This document shows, in pieces, positions 35,616 to 44,437 of a DNA stretch of 64,000 nucleotides. The stretch is from assembly GCA_963839745.1 (NCBI GenBank), contig CAWIWC010000005.1:372001-436000 (forward strand), in the 5' to 3' direction. A model generated the notes under the pieces. The model was not told where the DNA came from and ran no database searches. It saw only the letters and a program-made list of their open reading frames with translations. The stretch comes from JAIBJN01 sp963839745. GTDB taxonomy: Bacteria > Actinomycetota > Thermoleophilia > Gaiellales > Gaiellaceae. The first letter of the stretch is position 1, and each line of letters begins with the position of its first letter. A program made the translations under genes and the position numbers.

Positions 35616-35954
35616 GTGCACAAGGTCATTCGGTCGGGCGAGCTGCAGCCCAGCCCGGGAGGCACGATCACGTTCGAGGGCGAGCCGCACGCCTCGGGCG
35701 TCTCGTTCTTCCTCGTCAACAGCGAGCCCGGCGCCGGGCCGGACCTGCACCGGCACCCCTATTCGGAGACCTGGATCGTCCGCGGCGGCCGCGCGCTGTT
35801 CACGGCCGACGGCGAGGAGCTCGAGGCAGGCCCGGGAGACATCATCGTCGTCTCCACCGAGACGCCCCACAAGTTCAAGAGCCTGGGCCCCGAGCGCCTC
35901 GACATCGTCTGCATCCACGCCTCTCCGACGATGATCCAGGAGAACCTGGAGTAG
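35616..35954 (+). CDS. Cupin-domain protein
   Basis: A GTG start follows AGAGGAGG. The 112-residue product is a single cupin barrel with motif 1 GPDLHRHPYSETWIVRGG and motif 2 AGPGDIIVVSTETPHKF. The metal-binding His/His/Glu and His are present. Substrate unknown. It lies 57 bases after the beta-glucosidase, on the same strand, and may be expressed with it. Confidence 0.9.
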   Translation: MHKVIRSGELQPSPGGTITFEGEPHASGVSFFLVNSEPGAGPDLHRHPYSETWIVRGGRALFTADGEELEAGPGDIIVVSTETPHKFKSLGPERLDIVCIHASPTMIQENLE

Positions 35955-35958
35955 CTCT

Positions 35959-36489
35959 CTAGGGCAGCGTGTAGACGAGCACGACGATCCCGCTCTGGAA
36001 CCGGGACGTGTCGACGAGCTTCAGCGTGGTGAGGTCCAGCCCGTCGAGGAGGCGGTCGCCTGTGCCCCCGACGACCGGGAAGACCCAGAAGTGAAACTCG
36101 TCCACGAGCTTGTGCTCGATGAGAGCCCGGTCGAGCTCGCCGGTGCCGTACTTGATGAGGTCCCCACCGTCCTGCTCCTTCAGGGCGGCGATGCCGGCTG
36201 CCGCATCACCTTCGATGAGGCTCGCGTTCCAAGTCGTTTCGCTCAGGGTCCGCGAGGCTACGTGCTTGGGCATCGAGTTGACCTTGTCCGCGAACTCGCC
36301 CGGCCTTCCGGGCCAGGACGCGGCGAAGTTCTCGTACGTCGCGCGTCCGAGCAGCATGGCGTCCGCAGGCGCGAGCAGCTTCTCGGCGTAGGCAGAGTGC
36401 TCGTCGTCCCAGAAGGGCGGGCTCCACTCCTGCGGATTCGAGATGACGCCGTCGAGCGTCATGAACGTCGACTCCACCAGCTTTCTCAT
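35959..36489 (-). CDS. Dihydrofolate reductase-like (RibD C-terminal) protein
   Basis: The ATG follows AAGGAG. The 176-residue product opens with MRKLVESTFMTLDGVISNPQEW and has AMLLGRATYENFAASW and LDRALIEHKLVDEFHFWVFPVVGG, the signatures of the RibD_C/YyaP/YwjB group. These are NADPH-dependent reductases whose substrates are mostly unknown. The stop is 4 bases from the convergent cupin gene. Confidence 0.92.
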   Translation of the reverse strand: MRKLVESTFMTLDGVISNPQEWSPPFWDDEHSAYAEKLLAPADAMLLGRATYENFAASWPGRPGEFADKVNSMPKHVASRTLSETTWNASLIEGDAAAGIAALKEQDGGDLIKYGTGELDRALIEHKLVDEFHFWVFPVVGGTGDRLLDGLDLTTLKLVDTSRFQSGIVVLVYTLP

Positions 36490-36555
36490 CGCTTTCTCCT
36501 TTCGGGCTCAGGTCGGTAGTCATAGCGACCCGCGCTTGCGGGCGAACTCATCGCC

Positions 36556-36951
36556 TCAGCCCGCGGGCGTCTTGGGCGCGTACCGGTGGTGGAGCATGAG
36601 CGCGTTGCCGTCCGGGTCCTTGAAGAACGCCATGTGGCAGACGCCCGAGTCGAGGATGTCGCCGTGGAACTCGACGCCGCGCGACTCGAGCTCGGCGCGC
36701 GCCGCGGAAACGTCCTCGACGTGGAAGGCGATCGGGTGGTTGTCGGTCTGGAACGTCATCCCGAACGCCTCGGACTCGAGGATCTGGAGCGTGAGATTGC
36801 CGGTCTCGAACTCGGCCCCGGGCGAGCGACCGTACATCGCGGTGCGGGGGAGGCCGAGCACCGTCCCGTAGAACTCGAGGGCCGCCTCGAAGTCCCGGGT
36901 TGCGATGGAGACGAAGTCGACGCCTGTGATTGTCTGGTTCGTCGTGGCCAT
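36556..36951 (-). CDS. VOC (glyoxalase/bleomycin resistance) family protein
   Basis: The 131-residue protein has the two-module VOC fold: TGVDFVSIATRDFEAALEFYGTVLGLP and PIAFHVEDVSAARAELESRGVEF, then VCHMAFFKDPDGNALMLHHRY. Its substrate is unknown. It is unrelated at sequence level to the duplicated VOC gene at 43.7 and 57.1 kb. Confidence 0.92.
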   Translation of the reverse strand: MATTNQTITGVDFVSIATRDFEAALEFYGTVLGLPRTAMYGRSPGAEFETGNLTLQILESEAFGMTFQTDNHPIAFHVEDVSAARAELESRGVEFHGDILDSGVCHMAFFKDPDGNALMLHHRYAPKTPAG

Positions 36952-37061
36952 CGTGCCGAGTGGAGAACCTAGCGGTCCTGGCCGCGCAGAAAGCCGGGCC
37001 GAGGACGACCTCGATTTCGGTAGGGTCGCGCCATCGCCCCCCGATCGGAAGGAACGCCCCC

Positions 37062-37883
37062 ATGAGCGCGGATACGGCTGGTCCCGACACCATCGTCCTC
37101 ATCCACGGCTTCTGGGTCACGCCACGAAGCTGGGAGCACTGGATCACCCACTACGAGAGCAAGGGCTACCGCGTGATCGCGCCCGCCTATCCCGGGTTCG
37201 AGGTCGAGGTCGAGGCCCTCAACGAGGATCCCACTCCGATCGAGGAGCTGACGGTTCCCGGCGTCGTCGAGCACCTCGAGAAGGTCGTCGGCGGGCTCGA
37301 CAAGCCGCCGATCCTGATCGGCCACTCCGCCGGCGGAACCTTCGTGCAGCTACTCCTCGATCACGGCTTCGGCGCCGTCGGCGTGGCGATCAACTCCGCG
37401 CCGACCGAGGGCGTTCGCGTGACCCCGCCCTCGCAGATCAAGTCGCTGTTCCCCGTCCTCAAGAACCCGGCCAACCGCCACCGCGCGGTCGGGTTCACGC
37501 CCGAGCAGTGGCAGTACGTGTTCACGAACACGTTCAGCGAGGAGGAGTCCCAGGCGTTGTACGAGCGCTACCACGTTCCGGCCTCGGGGGCGATCCTGTG
37601 GGGGATCGTGCTCGCCAACCTGGAACCTGGCCACCAGGCCTCGTGGGTCGACTACAAGAATGACAGCCGCGCTCCGCTGCTGTTCATCTCGGGCGGCGAG
37701 GACCACCTCATGCCGCCGAGCGTCCAGCGGTCGAATGCCAAGCACTACAAGTCGAACACCCTCACCGAGGTGAAGGAGTACGAGGGCTACGCGCACCTCC
37801 TGCCGGCGCAGGAAGGCTGGGAGGAGATCGCCGACTACGCGCTCGAGTGGGCCGTCGAGCACGCTGTCCTGCAGCCCGTGTGA
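37062..37883 (+). CDS. Alpha/beta hydrolase
   Basis: The ATG at 37062 follows GGAAGGA. The 273-residue protein shows IVLIHGFWVTPRSWEHW (oxyanion region), the nucleophile elbow IGHSAGG, and a late acid and His (SGGEDHLMPP, GYAHLLP). The substrate is unknown. The next gene overlaps its stop by 4 bases. Confidence 0.92.
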   Translation: MSADTAGPDTIVLIHGFWVTPRSWEHWITHYESKGYRVIAPAYPGFEVEVEALNEDPTPIEELTVPGVVEHLEKVVGGLDKPPILIGHSAGGTFVQLLLDHGFGAVGVAINSAPTEGVRVTPPSQIKSLFPVLKNPANRHRAVGFTPEQWQYVFTNTFSEEESQALYERYHVPASGAILWGIVLANLEPGHQASWVDYKNDSRAPLLFISGGEDHLMPPSVQRSNAKHYKSNTLTEVKEYEGYAHLLPAQEGWEEIADYALEWAVEHAVLQPV

Positions 37884-38668
37884 GCCGGGCACGCATCACG
37901 CACATAGGTGGGCCGACGACCCTGATCGAGGTCGAGGGCTGGCGGCTGCTCACGGACCCGACGTTCGACCCGCCGGGCGGGAGCTACAGCTTCGGCTGGG
38001 GCTCTGGCTCGCGCAAGCTGACCGGGCCGGCCCTCGCGGCGGCCGACATCGGGCCGCTCGACGCAGCGCTCGTGAGCCACGACCACCACGGCGACAATCT
38101 CGACGCCGCCGGGCGTGCGCTCCTGCCTGCGGCGGGAGCTGTGGTCACGACCGCGTCCGGGTCGAAGCGGCTCGGCGGCGGCGCCCGGGGCCTGGAGCCC
38201 TGGGAGACGACGCAGCTCGACGCTCCGGGGCGGCCGGCGATCGAGATCACGGCCACGCCCTGCCGCCACGGCCCTCCTCTGAGCCGTCCGGTTGCGGGCG
38301 ACGTGATCGGCTTCGCGCTGCGCTGGGAGGGTCAGGAGCACGGTCTCTTCTGGATCACGGGCGACACTGTCCTCTACCAAGGCGTGCGGCGCGTCCCCGA
38401 GCGCCTCGAGGTCGGAACGATGCTCCTCCACCTCGGCTGCGTGCGCTTCGGGGTGACCGGGCCGCTGCGCTACAGCATGACCGGAAGAGAGGCGGTCGAG
38501 CTCTGTCGCCTCGTCGAGCCGCACATCGCGATCCCGGTCCACTACGAAGGCTGGTCGCACTTCAGGCAGGGCCGGGAGGAGGTCGAGCGGGCCTTCGCCG
38601 CGGCGCCGGATGCCCGGGATTGCCTCCGCTGGATCCCCATCGGCACCGGTGTGGAAATCCCCGTCTGA
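37880..38668 (+). CDS. MBL-fold (UlaG-like) metallohydrolase
   Basis: The GTG start overlaps the hydrolase stop by 4 bases. The 262-residue product has the metal-binding VSHDHHGDNLD, then TPCRHGPP, ITGDTV and IPVHYEGWSHF, matching the UlaG/RomA-like branch of metallo-beta-lactamase fold enzymes. The substrate is unknown; coupling to the alpha/beta hydrolase suggests related hydrolytic steps. Confidence 0.91.
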   Translation: MSRARITHIGGPTTLIEVEGWRLLTDPTFDPPGGSYSFGWGSGSRKLTGPALAAADIGPLDAALVSHDHHGDNLDAAGRALLPAAGAVVTTASGSKRLGGGARGLEPWETTQLDAPGRPAIEITATPCRHGPPLSRPVAGDVIGFALRWEGQEHGLFWITGDTVLYQGVRRVPERLEVGTMLLHLGCVRFGVTGPLRYSMTGREAVELCRLVEPHIAIPVHYEGWSHFRQGREEVERAFAAAPDARDCLRWIPIGTGVEIPV

Positions 38669-38710
38669 GGCCTGCGCTCGTCCCGCCAGAGCTGTAGCGT
38701 CCCCAGAGGC

Positions 38711-39643
38711 GTGAGCGACGAGATCGCGACCAGCCAGGGCACGTCACCCGTCGTCCTCGCCAGAGGCGTCGTCAAGCGCTACGGGCGCACCGTGGCCCTC
38801 GCGGGGCTCGAGGCCGAGATCGGCCCGGGCATCACAGGGCTGCTCGGCTCGAACGGCGCGGGCAAGACGACCTTCCTCTCGCTGATCCTGGGGCTGCGGT
38901 CGCGGGACGAGGGCGACCTACTCGTGCTCGGCGAGGATCCCGCCTCGTCCGGACTCCCCGTGCGCGCGCGCATCGGCTATGCGCCCGAGCACCACGACCT
39001 CCCCTCGGAGCTGCCCGCGGCCGACTTCGTCCGCCACCTCGCCGAGGTGCACCTTCTGCCCCGCCGCGCCGCCGTGCAGCGCGCCAACGACGCGCTCTGG
39101 CTCGTCGGGCTCGGCGAGGAGCGCTTCCGCTCGGTGGGCGCGATGTCGACCGGGCAGCGGCAGCGCGTCAAGCTCGCCGCGGCGATCGCGCACGACCCGG
39201 AGCTCGTCCTGCTGGACGAGCCGACCGACGGCCTCGATCCCGTGCAGCGGACGGAGATGCTCGACCTCATCCGCCGGGTCGGCACCGAGTTCGGGATGCA
39301 CATCGTCATCTCGTCCCACCACCTCGAGGAGGTGGAGCGGATCTGCGACGCCGTCGTCATCGTCGAGGGCGGGCTTGTGGCCCACTCGGGCACGCTCGCC
39401 GACCTCCGCCGCGGCCCCGAGGGCTTCCTGGTCGAGGTGGACGAGCGGGCCGAGGAGCTCGCTGCTCTGCTCCGCGAGCGAGGGCACGACGTCACGTTCG
39501 AGAACGGCGTGCTCCTCTTCGCAGGGCGTGACGGCGACCACGACGCGGTGCGCGACGCCGTCGCCGACCTCGGCATCGGGTTGAGACGGCTCGCGCCGCG
39601 CGGGCGGACGCTCGAGGACGTCTACATGGGGACGGGGATGTGA
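38711..39643 (+). CDS. ABC transporter ATPase (first of two)
   Basis: The 310-residue ATPase has Walker A GSNGAGKTT, signature MSTGQRQRVKLA, Walker B LVLLDEPTDGLDP and H-loop ISSHHLEEVERI. A C-terminal extension of ~85 residues follows. The stop overlaps the next permease by 4 bases. It heads a four-gene, fully coupled set of two ATPase/permease pairs. Confidence 0.94.
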   Translation: MSDEIATSQGTSPVVLARGVVKRYGRTVALAGLEAEIGPGITGLLGSNGAGKTTFLSLILGLRSRDEGDLLVLGEDPASSGLPVRARIGYAPEHHDLPSELPAADFVRHLAEVHLLPRRAAVQRANDALWLVGLGEERFRSVGAMSTGQRQRVKLAAAIAHDPELVLLDEPTDGLDPVQRTEMLDLIRRVGTEFGMHIVISSHHLEEVERICDAVVIVEGGLVAHSGTLADLRRGPEGFLVEVDERAEELAALLRERGHDVTFENGVLLFAGRDGDHDAVRDAVADLGIGLRRLAPRGRTLEDVYMGTGM

Positions 39644-40518
39644 GCACGGAGCAGGGTGCCCGGCTCTTCGGCCTCGGCTATCGCGGCTACGAGGGCGCGC
39701 GGCGGGAGCCGCGCTGGGCCATGCTCACGATCGCCGTCTTCACCGTGCGGCGGGTGCTCGGGCTCGGCCGGCCGGCCCGCCACAAGGTCCTGCCGGCGAT
39801 CACGCTCGCGATCGCCTACGTGCCGGCGCTCGTGTCGGTGGGGGTGGCCGTGCTGCTCGAAGACCTGCCGGTCGGCGACCTGATCACGTACGGCGAGTAC
39901 ATGTTCTTCATCGGGAGCGCGCTGGCGCTGTTCTCGGCGCTGATCGCGCCGGAGGCGCTCTGCCCCGACCGTCGCTCGGGGATGCTCGGCCTCTACCTCG
40001 CCGGCCCGCTCGACCGCAACCGCTACCTCCTGGCCAAGGCGGGGGCGGTGCTCGCCGTCATGCTGCTCATCACGCTCGGGCCGCTGCTCTTCATGTTCGC
40101 CGCGTTCGTCGCAGCCGGGCACGGGCCGAGCCTGGGCGAGACGCCCGAGCTGCTCCTCCAGATCTTCATCGTGGGTGTCGTCGCAGCCCTGGGCTACGCC
40201 GCCCTCTCGCTCGCCGTGTCGAGCTTCACGACCCGCCGCGCTGCAGCCGCGGTCGGCGTCGTGCTCCTGCTCTTCGTGCCTGTGATCGTCGCCCGCAGCG
40301 CGATCGACAGCACCGGCGCGCCCGATGGGCTCGACCTGCTGAGCTTCCCCTTCGTCGTCTCCGAGCTCTCCTACCGGGTCTTCGACGAGTTCCACTACGA
40401 GGGTGTGCCGATCGAGGAGCTCTCGACCTCGGCCGTCGCCGCGGGCGCTGCCGCGTGGATCGTCGCCGGCGCCCTGGTCTGCTGGCTTCGCTACAGGCGC
40501 ACGGAGGACTACCGGTGA
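39640..40518 (+). CDS. ABC transporter permease (first of two)
   Basis: A GTG start overlaps the ATPase stop. The 292-residue protein begins with FGLGYRGYEGARREPRWAMLTIAVFTVRRVLG, the typical cytoplasmic entry helix of ABC-2 permeases. About six helices follow and the tail is CWLRYRRTEDYR. Cargo unknown. It overlaps the second ATPase by 4 bases. Confidence 0.9.
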   Translation: MSTEQGARLFGLGYRGYEGARREPRWAMLTIAVFTVRRVLGLGRPARHKVLPAITLAIAYVPALVSVGVAVLLEDLPVGDLITYGEYMFFIGSALALFSALIAPEALCPDRRSGMLGLYLAGPLDRNRYLLAKAGAVLAVMLLITLGPLLFMFAAFVAAGHGPSLGETPELLLQIFIVGVVAALGYAALSLAVSSFTTRRAAAAVGVVLLLFVPVIVARSAIDSTGAPDGLDLLSFPFVVSELSYRVFDEFHYEGVPIEELSTSAVAAGAAAWIVAGALVCWLRYRRTEDYR

Positions 40519-41438
40519 GCACGCGGCCGACCGTCGCAGCCGAGGAGGTCTCGAAGTGGTTCGGGCCGCTCGTCGCCGTCTCCGACGTCAGCTTCGAGAT
40601 CGGGCCCGGGGTGACGGCCCTCCTCGGGCCGAACGGGGCCGGGAAGTCGACGATGCTACGCATGCTCTGCGGGCTCGCCCAGCCGTCGCGCGGCACGGTG
40701 CGGGTGCTCGGGCGTGACCCACGCGCGGATGTCGCGGTCACCGGCTCGATCGGGCTCGTGCCGCAGCAGGAGAGCGTGTTCGAGCCGCTCACAGCGCACG
40801 GGTTCGTGCGGCTCGCCGCCGTGCTTCACGGCCTGCCCGATCCGGACGCCGCAGCGACGGCCGCCCTCGAGCTGGTCTCTCTCGATCCGGCCGACACGCG
40901 CAAGCTCCCCACGTACTCCAAGGGGATGCGGCAGCGCGTCAAGGTCGCCCAGGGGCTCGTGCACGACCCTGAGGTGGTGATGCTGGACGAGCCGCTCACC
41001 GGGCTCGACCCGCGCCAGCGGGCCGACATGATCGCGCTCTTCCGCCGCCTCGGCGCCGAGGGCCGGTGCGTGCTCGTCTCGAGCCACGTTCTCGACGAGG
41101 TCGAGCGCCTCGGCTCGGAGATCCTCGTCATGTCGCAGGGCCGCCTCGCGGCCGCCGGCGACTTCCGCGAGCTGCGGGCGCTGATGGACGACCGGCCGCT
41201 GCGCGTGCGCGTGCGCACCGACCGCCCGCGCGAGCTCGCCGGCGGGCTGCTCGAGGCGGGGGCGGTGCTCGGCGCCCGGCTCGAGGGCGAAGAGGCTCTC
41301 GAGCTCGACACCCACGACGCCCGTGCGCTCTCGCGCGCGCTCGCTCCGCTCGCGCGGGAGCGCGGCGCGAGCCTGCTCGAGGTTCGCCCGCTGGACGCGG
41401 ACCTCGAAGGCGTCTTCCGCTACCTGGTGCAGCGATGA
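40515..41438 (+). CDS. ABC transporter ATPase (second of two)
   Basis: The 307-residue ATPase has Walker A GPNGAGKST, signature YSKGMRQRVKVAQ (Ser-Lys-Gly in place of Ser-Gly-Gly), Walker B VVMLDEPLTGLDP and H-loop VSSHVLDEVERL. It is coupled to genes on both sides. It is distinct in sequence from the first ATPase, so the operon probably makes one heteromeric exporter. Confidence 0.94.
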   Translation: MSTRPTVAAEEVSKWFGPLVAVSDVSFEIGPGVTALLGPNGAGKSTMLRMLCGLAQPSRGTVRVLGRDPRADVAVTGSIGLVPQQESVFEPLTAHGFVRLAAVLHGLPDPDAAATAALELVSLDPADTRKLPTYSKGMRQRVKVAQGLVHDPEVVMLDEPLTGLDPRQRADMIALFRRLGAEGRCVLVSSHVLDEVERLGSEILVMSQGRLAAAGDFRELRALMDDRPLRVRVRTDRPRELAGGLLEAGAVLGARLEGEEALELDTHDARALSRALAPLARERGASLLEVRPLDADLEGVFRYLVQR

Positions 41439-42184
41439 GCGCGGCGGACGCATCGGCCGCCCGGCCGCGCCCGCGTGCAGGCGCCGCCATCGGCGCGCTC
41501 TACAGCCTTCTGCTGCGCACGCAGGTGACCTTGCCGCGCCTGCTCGGGATCGGGGCGCTCGCCGGGCTCGCCGTCCTGCTCGGCGTCTTCGCGCGCTGGG
41601 ACGACAATCCCACGCAGGCCGCCGCGGACATCGCAGCCGCGTACGGCCTCGGGATCGTGGTGCCGTTTGCGGTGCTCTGGTTCGGCACGTCGGCGATCGG
41701 TGACCTCGTCGAAGACAGGCTGCTCGTCTACCTCTGGCTGAAGCCCGTGCCGCGCTGGCAGCTCCCGGCGGCGGCCATCCTCGCGACGATCACCCTCGTC
41801 GCCCCGCTCGCCGCCGTGCCGCTGGGCATCGCGGGGCTCGTCGCCGGCGACGGCGAGCTGGCGCTCACCGCACTCGTCGCCGCCACGCTCGCCGTGTGCG
41901 CGTATGCGGGCATCTTCGTCGCGGCCGGCCTCTGGTTCAAGCGGGCCGTCTGGTGGGGGCTCGCGTTCGTGCTCCTCTGGGAGAACGCGGCCGCCTACTC
42001 TTCGGACGGCCTCGCCCGCTTCACGGTCGCGGGCTGGGCGAACTCGATCCTCTCCACGGCCTCGGACGTCGCCGTCCCGCTCGACACGCGCTCCGTGACG
42101 GCCGCCTTCATCGTGCTGCCGGTGGTCGCCGTCGCCGGCTGGCTGGTGGCGACGTTCAGGTACGGGCGCGCCGACGTGGACTGA
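41435..42184 (+). CDS. ABC transporter permease (second of two)
   Basis: The ATG overlaps the ATPase stop by 4 bases. The 249-residue protein has six hydrophobic helices (LLGIGALAGLAVLLGVF, GLGIVVPFAVLWFGTSAIGDLVEDRLLVYLWLKPVPRWQLP and onward). The DRLLVYLWLKPVPR segment is the ABC-2 coupling region. It ends the four-gene operon. Confidence 0.9.
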   Translation: MSAADASAARPRPRAGAAIGALYSLLLRTQVTLPRLLGIGALAGLAVLLGVFARWDDNPTQAAADIAAAYGLGIVVPFAVLWFGTSAIGDLVEDRLLVYLWLKPVPRWQLPAAAILATITLVAPLAAVPLGIAGLVAGDGELALTALVAATLAVCAYAGIFVAAGLWFKRAVWWGLAFVLLWENAAAYSSDGLARFTVAGWANSILSTASDVAVPLDTRSVTAAFIVLPVVAVAGWLVATFRYGRADVD

Positions 42185-42338
42185 CGTCGAACGCTGGCGC
42201 GCATGCCGGACATGGACGGGTTGAGCGCATGAACGAGCACGAAACCGAGAATCGGCAGCGCTTCAACGGCGGTGGTTCAACCGATCGCGTCCGCGGCACG
42301 AACGACCAGAAACGTCCGCACTGAAGGGAGATGGACAA

Positions 42339-42455
42339 ATGACCCGCCTTCGCCGCCTTCGCCGCCTCGGTCTGGCCATCGTCGTCGGCGTGCTCGTCAC
42401 GCTGCCGACCGCCGGATCCGCGCTCGCCGGGCTCACGGCCACTGGGATCGACTGA
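42339..42455 (+). CDS. 38-residue signal-peptide-only microprotein
   Basis: A GGGAG site precedes the ATG by about 10 bases, and a perfect terminator follows 15 bases after the stop, so this is a self-contained unit. The protein is basic at the start (MTRLRRLRRL), then hydrophobic (GLAIVVGVLVTLP), then has a signal peptidase-like site (AGSALA) and only eight more residues, GLTATGID. It could release a short secreted peptide, or be the remnant of a longer secreted protein. It lies between the ABC exporter operon and a truncated regulator. No family recognised. Confidence 0.6.
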   Translation: MTRLRRLRRLGLAIVVGVLVTLPTAGSALAGLTATGID

Positions 42456-42470
42456 GTGCCGACCAAGCCA

Positions 42471-42498
42471 ACGGGGGCCGCCCCACGGCGGCCCCCGT
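42471..42498 (+). terminator. Terminator of the microprotein gene
   Basis: A perfect 12-bp stem (ACGGGGGCCGCC and its complement) with a 4-base CCAC loop. It also abuts the 3' end of the opposite-strand AraC fragment and may serve both directions. Confidence 0.85.
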
Positions 42499-42499
42499 C

Positions 42500-42904
42500 C
42501 TAGGCGCTCTGTTCCGAAAGAGAATCGGGCCGCGGGTTCTTCAGCTGAGCCGGCACCGCTGACCGTCGCACGGCCCCGGGCGGGACGCCGACGACGCGCT
42601 TGAACGCCCGGCTGAACGCCGCTTCCGACCGGTAGCCGAGGCGGCTCGCAAGCTCCGCCACCGTGACGCCCTCCTCGCGGAGGGCGCTGAGGGCGAGATG
42701 CATGCGCCAGCGGGTCACGTACTGCATGCACGGCTCGCCGACGAGCTCCGTGAAGCGCGCCGCGAGTGCCGAGCGCGACATCGCGATCTCCCGCGCGAGC
42801 GAGGCGACGGTCCACTCCCGCGCCGGCTCGCGGTGGATCAGGGAGATCGCACGGCCGATCTGCCGGTCCTGGGCTCGATGTCCTCGACGGGACTCCGGTC
42901 TTGC
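42500..42904 (-). pseudogene. AraC-family regulator, N-terminally truncated
   Basis: The reading frame contains a full AraC DNA-binding domain (REPAREWTVASLAREIAMSRSALAARFTELVG, TVAELASRLGYRSEAAFSRAFKRVVGVPPGAVRR). The frame is stopped by TGA at 42905-42907, and the N-terminal ligand-binding cupin normal for this type (about 180 residues) is missing. The only visible start is the internal ATG at 42781, which would cut the first helix-turn-helix. Unrelated sequence begins at the break, so it looks like a rearrangement scar. Confidence 0.7.
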
Positions 42905-43221
42905 TCATCGAGCTCATCCCGCCCATTCACCAGCGCGTCTACCGGATGGGCCTCGAGCACCTCGGTGTCGTCGTGGGTGAGGAGATCGACGACTTCTCGC
43001 GAGTGCATCGAGCCGCGCTGACTGGCCAGCAGTTCCAGAGTCCCAGCGTCGAGCCGGTCTACGTCCTGTTCGAGGACTTCACCCACGTGAAGTTCTACCG
43101 GCGCTCCTTGTACGACGGCGTCATCCTCGAGGGAGCGCGCTTCGACGGCTTCAGCCACGTCGATGACTGGGTGCCGCAGCGGCTGGTCACTGCCACCGGC
43201 CCGAACCCGCTGCCGCGGTGA
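42873..43221 (+). pseudogene. Fragment of a VOC/YecM-like protein without a proper start
   Basis: The plus frame carries a convincing protein segment: VLLIELIPPIHQRVYRMGLEHLGVVVGEEIDDFSRVH, then PVYVLFEDFTHVKFYRRSLYDGVILEGARFDGFSHVDDW. It ends cleanly at 43221. There is no good start codon or ribosome site; the segment just begins next to the AraC break, so the 5' end appears lost. The family assignment (VOC-fold, YecM-like) is tentative. Confidence 0.5.
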
Positions 43222-43222
43222 T

Positions 43223-43504
43223 CTAAGCGTGGATCATCTCGTGGACAGGAAACTCCTTGATGTCGGGTGGCCCCTGCGGTTGGATTCCCGCCACCGTCAT
43301 TCCTTCCACAATCCGCCCCGAGAAAGCATCGAAGTCCTCGCGGGACTCCCAGAAATCGATGATCCCCCAACCATCATCGATCGGCCCAGATGCGTGAAAG
43401 AGGAGCCCCTTCGGTGGCGTGCGATCCGGGTTGGCGTGATCGTGAGCCTGGTCGAACTGTTCCTGAGTGACCCCAGCGAGCTTGATGCGGATGCCGATAG
43501 CCAT
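43223..43504 (-). CDS. Small monooxygenase-like dimeric alpha/beta-barrel protein
   Basis: The ATG at 43504 follows GAGAGG. The 93-residue product reads MAIGIRIKLAGVTQEQFDQAHDHAN, LLFHASGPIDDGWGIIDFWESREDFDAFSG and IQPQGPPDIKEFPVHEMI. This is the pattern of small stress-responsive/antibiotic-biosynthesis-monooxygenase-like proteins. Function unknown. An upstream in-frame extension to 43600 lacks a ribosome site. Confidence 0.8.
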   Translation of the reverse strand: MAIGIRIKLAGVTQEQFDQAHDHANPDRTPPKGLLFHASGPIDDGWGIIDFWESREDFDAFSGRIVEGMTVAGIQPQGPPDIKEFPVHEMIHA

Positions 43505-43671
43505 CTTCAGCCTCTCTTTCAGTAGGGAGCCCGATGCTACGCCTCCGATACCAACGACCGCGCGGCGACCTGCGCCAAGACTTCTTGGCCGTGCAGGCAC
43601 TAGGTCGCCCGCCTGGGCCAGATTTCGGGCATGACGCCTGAGGGACTCTCCCGTCGCGAAAGTTCAACCCG

Positions 43672-44108
43672 CTAGCCGATCTGCTCGGCCAGCCCGATGA
43701 GGATCCCCTCAGGGCCTCGGACGTAACAGAGCCGATACGTGTCTTCGTACTGGACTACTTCGTCGACGAGCTGCGCGCCGTGTCTGCGGAGCCGGGCGAG
43801 CGTATCGTCGAGGTCGTCCACGGCGAACATGACACGCAGATAGCCCAGCGCGTTCACCGGGGCGTTTCGGTGATCGGCGACCACGGGCGGCGTGAGAAAG
43901 CGCGAGAGTTCGATCCCGCCGTGGCCGTCCGGCATACGCATCATGGCGGTCTCGACGCGCTGGTCGCGCAGTCCAGTGACGCGCCCTGACCAGTCTCCTT
44001 CGATCATCGCTCGACCTTCGAGTTCGAGGCCCAGCTCGGCGAAAAAGAGATAGCGGCATCGAGGGATTCCACCACGATCCCAACGTTGTCCATGCGTTGA
44101 AGCGTCAC
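43672..44108 (-). pseudogene. VOC-family gene copy 1, frameshifted duplicate of 57096-57533
   Basis: This copy aligns along its full length with the intact gene at 57096-57533, which lies 13 kb away in the opposite orientation. Here one G is missing from the codon before a TTTTT run (near 44046), which shifts the frame after SLDAAIS. Downstream of that point the ~360 bases are identical except for one silent change in the VVQY region and two at the extreme 3' end. The first ~65 bases carry eight or nine substitutions. Restoring the base gives 145 residues, as in the intact copy. Confidence 0.88.
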
Positions 44109-44437
44109 GCGGCCCACTCTAGTCCTGTTCTCGCTTCGACACGCCCACCGGACGAGCGCACCGGCTGACGGTTGCGCCGTCGGCACGATGGCTTCGCTGT
44201 TCGTTCCTCTCCCGCTGACGTGGGCCAGCGTGCTCTCGCCTGACATCGCTCGTCGGGCCTGCCGCGCTGAGCGCCGTGACCGTCCATCCCCGAGCCCCGT
44301 CCGCCGGCGTGCCGCCCCGACGAGCCTCTTCAACTACGGGCTAGGGTGCTTGATCCGCGGCCAGCACTCCAATGCCGCGGGATCGACCGCGTACGCCGTT
44401 GTCCCTGAGCCACGGCTAACGACCAGAAAACCGTGAG
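44109..44437. other. 329-base stretch without a convincing gene
   Basis: Open frames here (for example 44188-44436 on plus) have Arg/Ser/Pro-rich, shadow-like composition. A weak match to the 23-base motif described at 57001-57023 lies at about 44221-44244. I see nothing else. Confidence 0.5.

Noticed and set aside
42229..42324. 31-residue frame upstream of the microprotein
   Set aside because: Composition is random-looking, there is no ribosome site, and no leader-peptide features are visible.
44188..44436. 82-residue frame on plus
   Set aside because: Arg/Ser/Pro-rich with no hydrophobic core and no ribosome site.
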